From an uncultured Enterobacter sp. (GTDB lineage: Bacteria > Pseudomonadota > Gammaproteobacteria > Enterobacterales > Enterobacteriaceae), in NCBI GenBank assembly GCA_946477805.1, contig CAMKZP010000098.1:1-9774 (forward strand): a DNA stretch of 9,774 nt, written 5' to 3'. Position numbers and translations under genes: made by a program. Of this stretch, positions 1-5,193 are shown in pieces. The notes beneath the pieces are model-generated. The model saw only the letters and a list, made by a program, of their open reading frames with translations, was not told where the DNA came from and ran no database searches. How positions within the stretch are numbered: the first letter of the stretch is position 1; each line of letters begins with the position of its first letter.

Positions 1-49
1 ATCTACACTCGACTAGTCGTCGGCAGCGTCAGATGTGTATAAGAGACAG
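1..49 (+). other. Illumina Nextera i5/Tn5 adapter left on contig end (not genomic)
   Basis: These bases are sequencing-library DNA, not genome. Positions 1-8 (ATCTACAC) match the end of the P5 flow-cell oligo. Positions 9-16 (TCGACTAG) match an 8-base Nextera i5 index, which I recall as S513. Positions 17-30 (TCGTCGGCAGCGTC) are the Nextera Read 1 overhang, and 31-49 are the 19-bp Tn5 mosaic end ending in AGAGACAG. The four parts lie in the exact order of a Nextera construct with no gap. The queA reading frame matches its family up to base 50 and fails immediately inside the adapter, so the junction is precisely 49/50. The mosaic end should not be read as a natural transposon end. Confidence 0.98.
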
Positions 50-319
50 ACGTTTATCATCGAGCATACGTTCGACCAGCACTTCAATCTTGCCGCCGCT
101 GGCCTTACGGCCAAACAGACGCGCCGGGATCACGCGGGTATTGTTAAAGACCAGCAGATCGCCAGGGTTGAGCTTGTCGAGCAAATCGGTGAAAGTACCG
201 TGCGTCAGCTCGCCCGTTGGCCCGTCCAGTGACAGTAAGCGACAGCTGCTGCGCTCAGGCATTGGATAGTGAGCAATCAGGGATTCAGGTAGTTCAAAGG
301 AGAAATCGGCGACGCGCAT
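50..319 (-). CDS. queA: S-adenosylmethionine:tRNA ribosyltransferase-isomerase QueA (5' part only)
   Basis: QueA transfers and isomerises the ribosyl group of S-adenosylmethionine onto 7-aminomethyl-7-deazaguanine at the tRNA wobble position, giving epoxyqueuosine, the penultimate step of queuosine synthesis in the cytoplasm. Only the first 90 codons are present (the E. coli protein is about 356 residues). They read MRVADFSFELPESLIAHYP at the N-terminus and include the family segments LLVFNNTRVIPARLFGRK and GGKIEVLVER, almost identical to E. coli QueA. The start is the ATG at 317-319: an in-frame upstream ATG at 350-352 exists, but family members begin at MRV. The Shine-Dalgarno sequence is weak (ACGAG about 10 nt upstream). 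The 3' part is lost because the sequence changes to adapter at base 49; the six residues LSLIHI that continue the open frame are adapter translation. In relatives tgt follows downstream. The gene is divergent from acpH. Confidence 0.96.
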
Positions 320-352
320 GACGTATACTCGTGACTTAAAAACAGGCGGCAT

Positions 353-381
353 AGTCTAGTGCCCACACCCTCTTGCTGCAA
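353..381 (-). promoter_or_regulatory. Candidate sigma-70 promoter for queA
   Basis: On the minus strand TTGCAG (381-376) and TAGACT (358-353) are separated by 17 bp. This is a fair match to sigma-70 -35 (3 of 6) and -10 (4 of 6) elements at the ideal spacing. The predicted transcription start is near 346, giving a leader of about 27 nt before the queA ATG. The site lies in the 93-bp divergent region between queA and acpH. I saw no equally good plus-strand promoter for acpH. The call rests on motif matching by eye. Confidence 0.4.
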
Positions 382-412
382 CAACTAGCCGCTACTGGAC
401 AAAGAAAAACGC

Positions 413-994
413 ATGAATTTTCTCGCTCATCTGCACCTCGCTCACCTCGCTAACAGCTCCCTTTCCGGCAATTTGCTGGCCGATTTTGTGCGCGGCAACC
501 CCACGGCTGACTACGCCCCTGATGTTGTCGACGGGATTTTTATGCACCGCCGCATCGATGTACTGACCGACAACCTGCCCGAGGTCACGGCGGCCAAAGC
601 CTGGTTCCGCCCCGAAACGCGCCGCGTGGCGCCGATTGCGCTGGATGTGATGTGGGATCATTTCCTCTCGCGCCACTGGGAGCGGCTGTCGCCGGAGATG
701 CCGCTGCCGGAGTTCGTGCGCTACGCACACCAGCAGGTGTCGATTATTTTGCCGGACTCGCCGCCGCGCTTTGTTAACCTGAATAACTATCTGTGGTCCG
801 AACGGTGGCTGGAGCGCTACCGCGAGATGGATTTCATCCAGAACGTGCTCAACGGCATGGCGAGCCGCCGCCCGCGGCTGGACGCGCTGCGCGACTCCTG
901 GTATGACCTGGACGAACATTACGATGCGCTGGAAACGCGCTTCTGGCAGTTTTACCCGCGCATGATGGCGCAGGCGAAAAACAAACAGCTGTGA
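413..994 (+). CDS. acpH: Acyl carrier protein phosphodiesterase AcpH
   Basis: AcpH hydrolyses the 4'-phosphopantetheine group from holo-acyl carrier protein to give apo-ACP, a cytoplasmic turnover reaction in fatty-acid synthesis. The product is 193 residues, the same length as E. coli AcpH (formerly YajB), with the matching N-terminus MNFLAHLHLAHLA. It belongs to the DUF479 family, related to HD-type phosphatases. Candidate metal-binding and catalytic residues are D24 (in LLADFVRG), H45/R46/R47/D49 (in FMHRRID) and D78/D82/H83 (in LDVMWDHF). The start is ATG at 413, about 15 nt after a weak purine stretch (GGACAAAGA). The gene is divergent from queA, with a peroxiredoxin gene 127 bp downstream on the same strand. 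No clear terminator follows it, so some read-through into the peroxiredoxin gene is possible. Confidence 0.95.
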   Translation: MNFLAHLHLAHLANSSLSGNLLADFVRGNPTADYAPDVVDGIFMHRRIDVLTDNLPEVTAAKAWFRPETRRVAPIALDVMWDHFLSRHWERLSPEMPLPEFVRYAHQQVSIILPDSPPRFVNLNNYLWSERWLERYREMDFIQNVLNGMASRRPRLDALRDSWYDLDEHYDALETRFWQFYPRMMAQAKNKQL

Positions 995-1008
995 CAGCAA
1001 TATCATTG

Positions 1009-1045
1009 ATAGGCGAAAGCTTGTTGAACGATTGCCGCCACCTCT
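1009..1045 (+). promoter_or_regulatory. Candidate degenerate OxyR site upstream of the peroxiredoxin gene
   Basis: The established OxyR pattern is four tetranucleotides ATAG/CTAT/ATAG/CTAT at 11-bp steps. Here the steps give ATAG (1009-1012), CTTG (1020-1023), ATTG (1031-1034) and CTCT (1042-1045), 12 of 16 matches, and the conserved A after each first half is present (1018 and 1040). The block ends directly at the -35 element of the best promoter, a usual place for OxyR activation sites. The second element is poor and I anchored the search on the first perfect ATAG, so this is tentative. Confidence 0.3.
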
Positions 1046-1074
1046 TTGTCTTATTGCCGAACACTCCCTATACT
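1046..1074 (+). promoter_or_regulatory. Probable sigma-70 promoter of the peroxiredoxin gene
   Basis: TTGTCT (1046-1051) and TATACT (1069-1074) are separated by exactly 17 bp. The -35 matches TTGACA at 4 of 6 positions and the -10 matches TATAAT at 5 of 6. The predicted start near 1081 leaves a leader of about 41 nt carrying the strong Shine-Dalgarno sequence at 1111. The spacing and -10 quality fit the highly expressed character of the downstream gene. Confidence 0.6.
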
Positions 1075-1121
1075 GGCCCGCGTTGCGTTCTAAATAACCT
1101 TAGTATCTACAGGAGAATCAT

Positions 1122-1724
1122 ATGGTTCTGGTAACTCGTCCGGCTCCGGATTTTACAGCTGCAGCCGTTCTGGGCAATGGCGAAATCGTTGAAAACTTCA
1201 ACTTCAAACAGCACACCAGCGGTAAAGCGACCGTTCTGTTCTTCTGGCCAATGGACTTCACTTTCGTTTGCCCGTCTGAGCTGATCGCGTTCGACAAACG
1301 TTATGAAGAATTCCAGAAGCGCGGCGTGGAAGTGGTTGGCGTCTCCTTCGACTCTGAGTTTGTACACAACGCATGGCGTAACACCCCTGTCGACAACGGC
1401 GGCATCGGTGCGGTGAAATACGCGATGGTTGCGGACATCAAACGCGAAATCCAGCAGGCTTACGGTATCGAACATCCGGACGCTGGCGTTGCGCTGCGTG
1501 GTTCTTTCCTGATCGACGCAAACGGCATCGTACGTCACCAGGTGGTGAACGATCTGCCGCTGGGTCGTAACATCGACGAAATGCTGCGCATGGTTGACGC
1601 GCTGCAGTTCCACGAAGAGCACGGTGAAGTGTGCCCGGCTCAGTGGGAAAAAGGAAAAGAAGGTATGAACGCGTCTCCGGACGGCGTGGCTAAATACCTG
1701 TCCGAGAACGTATCCAGCCTGTAA
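1122..1724 (+). CDS. tsaA: Typical 2-Cys peroxiredoxin (AhpC/TSA family, TsaA-like)
   Basis: This is a cytoplasmic thiol peroxidase that reduces hydrogen peroxide and organic hydroperoxides. The 200-residue product carries the Prx signature PMDFTFVCP, with peroxidatic C50, T47 and P43, a supporting R126 (LRGSF), and resolving C171 in GEVCPAQW, so it is a typical 2-Cys enzyme working as obligate dimers. A GGIG motif (93-96) is present, but the C-terminal YF motif of peroxide-sensitive enzymes reads YL (KYLSE). It differs from the 187-residue E. coli AhpC and matches the type called TsaA in Salmonella, found next to acpH and malZ there. The start is ATG at 1122 with AGGAGA at 1111-1116. Codon choice (CGT, GAA, CTG, AAC, TTC, AAA) is strongly biased, suggesting high expression. 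The gene is monocistronic: own promoter, strong terminator. The reductase partner is not encoded here. The symbol follows Salmonella usage and is less certain than the family. Confidence 0.93.
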   Translation: MVLVTRPAPDFTAAAVLGNGEIVENFNFKQHTSGKATVLFFWPMDFTFVCPSELIAFDKRYEEFQKRGVEVVGVSFDSEFVHNAWRNTPVDNGGIGAVKYAMVADIKREIQQAYGIEHPDAGVALRGSFLIDANGIVRHQVVNDLPLGRNIDEMLRMVDALQFHEEHGEVCPAQWEKGKEGMNASPDGVAKYLSENVSSL

Positions 1725-1742
1725 TCGGCACGGTTTACGAAG

Positions 1743-1770
1743 AAGGCCCGCTTGTGCGGGCCTTTTTATT
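1743..1770 (+). terminator. Factor-independent terminator of the peroxiredoxin gene, shared with convergent malZ
   Basis: AAGGCCCGC (1743-1751), loop TTGT, and GCGGGCCTT (1756-1764) form a perfect 9-bp stem followed by a T tract (1763-1767, then ATT). It begins 18 nt after the peroxiredoxin stop. malZ ends convergently 9 bp further on, so the same hairpin is the only candidate terminator for malZ; on that strand the trailing sequence (CTTCGT) is only weakly T-rich, so it is probably less efficient there. Confidence 0.9.
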
Positions 1771-1779
1771 TGCCAGCGA

Positions 1780-3597
1780 TCAGCTCCCGACCCAGACGGA
1801 CGCGGAAATGGCAGGTAGAGCGAGGATCCCCTCCTGGATCGCACCCTTGCCCTCTTTCAGCTGCCACTCCCCTACCCTGAGCAGAGGGGAGTCATCCAGC
1901 ACCACCTCGCAGGCTTCACCTCGGTTAATCGCCACCAGCACGCGCTGCTGGTTATAAACGCGGGCAAACACCACCACGTTGTCGTGGGCATAAACCACCT
2001 GACAGCCCCCATAGCGCAGAGCCTGATGCTGCCTACGCAGCTTCGCCATGCGCTGATACAGGCTGAACAGCACCTTATCCTGCTTTTCCGGCTCCCACGG
2101 GAAGGTTTTACGGCAGAAGGGATCGTTGTTGCCGTCCAGCCCCACTTCGTCCCCGTAATAAATGCACGGCACGCCCGGCCAGGTGAAAAGCCAGGTGACC
2201 GCCAGCGGCAGGCGCGCAACGTCCTTGCCCAGCAGGGATTTGAAGCGTGCGGTGTCGTGGCTGTCGAGCTGATTAAACATCCGCAGCTGCTGCTGATGCG
2301 ACAGGCCGGCGCGGTAGTTATCCATCCACGCCATGCAGGTTTCGGCGTCGATATGATTCGGATCGTAGGAGATATCGGTATTGGCGAGGAACCCCCACAG
2401 CGGAAAAGTAAACCCGCGGTAGTTCATCGACGCATCTTCCGCATCGGCCTGCAGCCACTGGCGCGCGTCGCCAAAGTGCTCGCCAAAGACAAACGCCTCC
2501 GGCTGAGCCTGTTTTGCAGAACGGGTGATGCCCGCGACGTGCTGAAGATTGTTTCGCGCCCCGCCCCCTTCACCCAGCATATGCACCACGTCCAGCCGCC
2601 AGCCGTCCATATTCCACGGCGCCTTAAGCCAGTGGCGCACGATGCTGTCATCGCCGCCGTAGATCTCATTCACAAGCGTAGGGGACTGGAAATCGAGCTT
2701 CGGCAGGCTCGGGTAGCCCAGCCAGTCGAGCGCGCGCCCCTCGTCGTTAAAACTGTACCAGTCGCGCTGCGGCGAGTCCGGATTGTGGCACGCGCCGCCC
2801 ATCGACTGATTATGACGGTCAAACCAGGCGTGGGAGTCTCCGCTGTGGTTAAACACCCCGTCCAGGATCAGGCGCATGCCTTCCTCTTTGGTGTGCTCAC
2901 GCAGGCGCAGCAAGGCTTCATCACCGCCAAACTGCTCATCAACCCGGCGATAATCCTGAGTATCGTATTTGTGTACGCTCGGGGCTTTGAACACCGGGTT
3001 CAGGTACAGCGCCGTCACGCCGAGCTTTTTCAGGTACGGAAGCTTCTCGCTGATACCGTCGAGATCGCCGCCGTAAAACGTTGAGCCGCCTGCCTGCGCG
3101 GTTACCGGTTCATCCCATTTTTTCTGGATGATGTCGTGACCGGCCGCATGATGGTAATAGATCTTGTCATGACCGACAGTGCGTTTTTCACTGCGCGCAA
3201 AGCGGTCCGGGAAAATCTGGTAAAAGACCTGATCGTTCACCCACTGCGGTCCGTTGTCCGGGTAATCCACGGCAAACTGCTCCAGCCGGGCTGGCGGAAA
3301 ACGGCTAAACCCCTGCGGGGTAAACCACAGCTGGCGATTGTTCCACAGCAGCTTAAAGCTGTAGCGGCGGCGCGGCTGCCCGCTGCGCAAATCAAGATTC
3401 GCCCGCCACGCGGTGACGCCCGGCTGCGGCTGGCTGCGCCGCTTGTGCATTTTCAGCGTCGTTTCTTCGTTATCCACTTCCGCGCGGAGCGTCACCCGTT
3501 CAGGCTGATTCTCACCCGTCAGCCAGAGCGTAATCACAAGGTTGTCTTTGTTTTGCTTAACAAATGGGGCAACCGGAAGGTGCCAGGCATTTAACAT
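1780..3597 (-). CDS. malZ: Maltodextrin glucosidase MalZ
   Basis: MalZ is a cytoplasmic glycoside hydrolase family 13 enzyme that releases glucose from the reducing end of maltodextrins (maltotriose and longer). It is 605 residues, like E. coli MalZ. The (beta/alpha)8 conserved regions are all present: DGVFNH (246-251), GWRLDVVH with R334, nucleophile D336 and H339, GEH with acid/base E373, and LDSHDT with H447 and transition-state stabiliser D448. The first ~120 residues form the extra N-terminal domain of cyclodextrinase/neopullulanase-type enzymes. The start is ATG at 3595-3597, not the adjacent GTG at 3600: AAGGGGA lies 6 nt before the ATG, and family members begin MLNAWHLPV. The gene follows proY on the same strand but is separated by a terminator and has its own MalT-box promoter. 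It is convergent with the peroxiredoxin gene. No broken motifs. Confidence 0.97.
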   Translation of the reverse strand: MLNAWHLPVAPFVKQNKDNLVITLWLTGENQPERVTLRAEVDNEETTLKMHKRRSQPQPGVTAWRANLDLRSGQPRRRYSFKLLWNNRQLWFTPQGFSRFPPARLEQFAVDYPDNGPQWVNDQVFYQIFPDRFARSEKRTVGHDKIYYHHAAGHDIIQKKWDEPVTAQAGGSTFYGGDLDGISEKLPYLKKLGVTALYLNPVFKAPSVHKYDTQDYRRVDEQFGGDEALLRLREHTKEEGMRLILDGVFNHSGDSHAWFDRHNQSMGGACHNPDSPQRDWYSFNDEGRALDWLGYPSLPKLDFQSPTLVNEIYGGDDSIVRHWLKAPWNMDGWRLDVVHMLGEGGGARNNLQHVAGITRSAKQAQPEAFVFGEHFGDARQWLQADAEDASMNYRGFTFPLWGFLANTDISYDPNHIDAETCMAWMDNYRAGLSHQQQLRMFNQLDSHDTARFKSLLGKDVARLPLAVTWLFTWPGVPCIYYGDEVGLDGNNDPFCRKTFPWEPEKQDKVLFSLYQRMAKLRRQHQALRYGGCQVVYAHDNVVVFARVYNQQRVLVAINRGEACEVVLDDSPLLRVGEWQLKEGKGAIQEGILALPAISASVWVGS

Positions 3598-3646
3598 CAC
3601 GAATCCCCTTTGATGAAATTGACGTCACCTTGCCACAGGGTTGTTA

Positions 3647-3652
3647 AGGATA
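3647..3652 (-). promoter_or_regulatory. Candidate -10 element of the MalT-dependent malZ promoter
   Basis: On the minus strand TATCCT (3652-3647) matches TATAAT at 4 of 6 positions. A start near 3640-3643 would put the nearer MalT box (3676-3685) about 37-40 bp upstream, the position known for the proximal box in MalT-activated promoters. No good -35 hexamer is visible, as expected for an activator-dependent promoter. The leader to the malZ ATG would be about 43-46 nt. Confidence 0.45.
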
Positions 3653-3675
3653 GCTCACCATGATGTGATTAATTG

Positions 3676-3698
3676 GGGGAGGAGGACGGGGGAGGAGG
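3676..3698 (+). promoter_or_regulatory. Two tandem MalT boxes upstream of malZ
   Basis: GGGGAGGAGG occurs at 3676-3685 and again at 3689-3698 as a direct repeat with a 13-bp period. Both copies match the MalT consensus GGGGA(T/G)GAGG at all ten positions, reading on the plus strand, opposite to malZ transcription. MalT, activated by maltotriose and ATP, binds such boxes cooperatively to switch on the maltose regulon, of which malZ is a known member. A weaker 8-of-10 match (AGGGAAGAGG, 3718-3727) overlaps the proY terminator stem and is probably fortuitous. The consensus and regulon membership are established; function here is inferred from sequence and location. Confidence 0.75.
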
Positions 3699-3731
3699 TA
3701 AAAATGCCCTCTCCCACAGGGAAGAGGGCTT
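3699..3731 (-). terminator. Factor-independent terminator of proY
   Basis: Read on the minus strand, GCCCTCTTCCC and GGGAGAGGGC (3729-3706) pair with a single bulged T around a TGT loop, followed by ATTTTTA (3705-3699). The hairpin begins about 9 nt after the proY stop and isolates proY from malZ. Its T tract touches the outer MalT box directly. Confidence 0.85.
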
Positions 3732-3738
3732 AAAAATA

Positions 3739-5112
3739 TTACTGCGCTTGCGCCAGCTGGCGGTCGTGACGGCGTTTAAACATCCAGCCCACCAGCAGCA
3801 GGGCGATCCACGCGAAGCCCACGTACAGGGAGATACGGGTATCCGGGTGGTAGCCAATCAGGCCAATGATGAAGACCAGGAAAATCAGCCCAGCTACGGT
3901 TGTTGGCACCCCGCCCGGCACTTTGAACTTCAGTGCTTTGACGTCGGACGGGGACAGGCGGCGACGGAACGCAATCTGCGACAGCAGGATCATGATCCAC
4001 ACCCATACGGTGGCGAAGGTCGCCAGCGAGGCAATCACCAGGAAGACGTTCTCCGGCATGATGTAGTTCAGATACACCGAGAACAGCAGCGCAACGGTCA
4101 TCACCACCACGGTTACCCACGGCGTGCCGCGGCGTGAGGTTTTGGCAAACACCTTCGGCGCGCTGCCCTGCTCCGCCATCCCGTGCAGCATACGCCCTAC
4201 GCCGAAAACGTCACTGTTGATGGCCGAGAGCGACGCGGTCAGCACCACAAAGTTGAGAATGCTGGCAGCAAAGGCGATGCCCATGTGCTGGAAGGTCAGC
4301 ACGAACGGGCTGCCGTTGGTGCCCACCTGGTTCCACGGGTAGATGGACATAATCACGAACAGCGTACCCACGTAAAATACCAGAATACGCATCGGCACGG
4401 AGTTGATGGCGCGCGGAATGGACTTCTCCGGGTCTTTCGCTTCCCCGGCGGTGATGCCAATAATCTCGATTCCGCCGTAGGCGAACATCACCATCTGCAG
4501 CGACATCACCATGCCGAGCCAGCCGTTGCTGAAGAAGCCGCCGTTGCTCCACAGGTTATGGATGCCGGTCGGCTGGCCGCCGTTGCCGATACCCCAGATG
4601 ATGATGCCGAAACCGGCGAGGATCATGATGATGATGGTTGCGACTTTGAAGAAGGAGAACCAGAACTCCAGCTCGCCAAACACCTTCACGCTCATCAGGT
4701 TGACGGCGCAGATGATCAGCACCACGCTCAGCACCCAGATCCAGTGCGGCACGGCGGGGAACCAGACGCCCATATAGATCCCGAACGCGGTTACGTCGGC
4801 AATCGCCACAATCAGAATTTCAAAGCAGTAAGTCCAGCCGGTGATAAAGCCTGCCAGCGGGCCCAGGTTTTCCTGCGCGTAGCGCGAGAAGGAGCTGGCG
4901 GACGGGTTGTGAACCGACATCTCACCCAGCGCGCGCATGATGATATAGGCCGCCACCCCACCGATGATGTACGCCAGCAGCACGCTCGGACCGGCCATTT
5001 TGATGGCATCTGCCGAGCCATAAAAAAGACCGGTGCCGATAGCAGAGCCCAGCGCCATAAAGCGAATGTGGCGTGTGCTCAGCCCACGTTTGAGTTTGTT
5101 AGTGCTTTCCAT
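3739..5112 (-). CDS. proY: Proline-specific permease ProY
   Basis: ProY is an inner-membrane amino-acid:proton symporter of the APC superfamily (amino-acid transporter branch), described in Salmonella and E. coli as a proline permease that is cryptic under standard conditions. The product is 457 residues, equal to the E. coli protein and nearly identical in sequence. The APC helix-1 motif GSAIGTG is at 22-28, followed by alternating hydrophobic segments consistent with 12 membrane helices (for example GPSVLLAYIIGGVAAYI near 41-57) and a short basic tail, FKRRHDRQ. The start is ATG at 5112 with MESTNKLKRGLS matching relatives. No strong Shine-Dalgarno sequence precedes it (only GGCAAGA, about 6 nt away). 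It lies 81 bp downstream of brnQ on the same strand, with a strong terminator in between that leaves little room for a promoter. Confidence 0.95.
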   Translation of the reverse strand: MESTNKLKRGLSTRHIRFMALGSAIGTGLFYGSADAIKMAGPSVLLAYIIGGVAAYIIMRALGEMSVHNPSASSFSRYAQENLGPLAGFITGWTYCFEILIVAIADVTAFGIYMGVWFPAVPHWIWVLSVVLIICAVNLMSVKVFGELEFWFSFFKVATIIIMILAGFGIIIWGIGNGGQPTGIHNLWSNGGFFSNGWLGMVMSLQMVMFAYGGIEIIGITAGEAKDPEKSIPRAINSVPMRILVFYVGTLFVIMSIYPWNQVGTNGSPFVLTFQHMGIAFAASILNFVVLTASLSAINSDVFGVGRMLHGMAEQGSAPKVFAKTSRRGTPWVTVVVMTVALLFSVYLNYIMPENVFLVIASLATFATVWVWIMILLSQIAFRRRLSPSDVKALKFKVPGGVPTTVAGLIFLVFIIGLIGYHPDTRISLYVGFAWIALLLVGWMFKRRHDRQLAQAQ

Positions 5113-5134
5113 TTAAATCTTGCCATTCAACACG

Positions 5135-5173
5135 AAAAAAACAAAAAACCACGGGGCCTTAAGCCCCGTGGTT
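5135..5173 (-). terminator. Strong factor-independent terminator of brnQ
   Basis: On the minus strand a perfect 11-bp stem (5173-5163 paired with 5157-5147; GC-rich core ACCACGGGGC/GCCCCGTGGT) with a 5-nt loop is followed by a T-rich tract of 12 bases interrupted once (5146-5135). It starts 20 nt after the brnQ stop and ends only 22 nt before the proY ATG, so brnQ transcripts should largely stop before proY. Confidence 0.93.
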
Positions 5174-5193
5174 AAACAGTTTGTTGCCGTTGA

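Noticed and set aside
31..49. Tn5 mosaic end as evidence of a natural transposon
   Set aside because: It is preceded by the Nextera overhang, index and P5 tail in exact library order, so it is an adapter and not an inserted element.
392..1006. 204-codon minus-strand open frame antisense to acpH
   Set aside because: Shadow of acpH, which has the correct length and conserved residues; low-complexity R/Q/H translation.
1984..3084. 366-codon plus-strand open frame antisense to malZ
   Set aside because: It lies entirely within malZ, which has intact GH13 catalytic motifs. The frame is open because of GC-rich codon structure; its product has no recognisable domain and no ribosome binding site was evident.
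3598..3600. GTG immediately before the malZ ATG as the start codon
   Set aside because: It would sit only 3 nt from the AAGGGGA ribosome binding site, and related MalZ proteins begin at the following Met.
4183..5175. 330-codon plus-strand open frame antisense to proY
   Set aside because: The product is rich in H, D, R and Q with no domain pattern, typical of the shadow of a hydrophobic membrane protein. proY on the other strand is a clear full-length permease.
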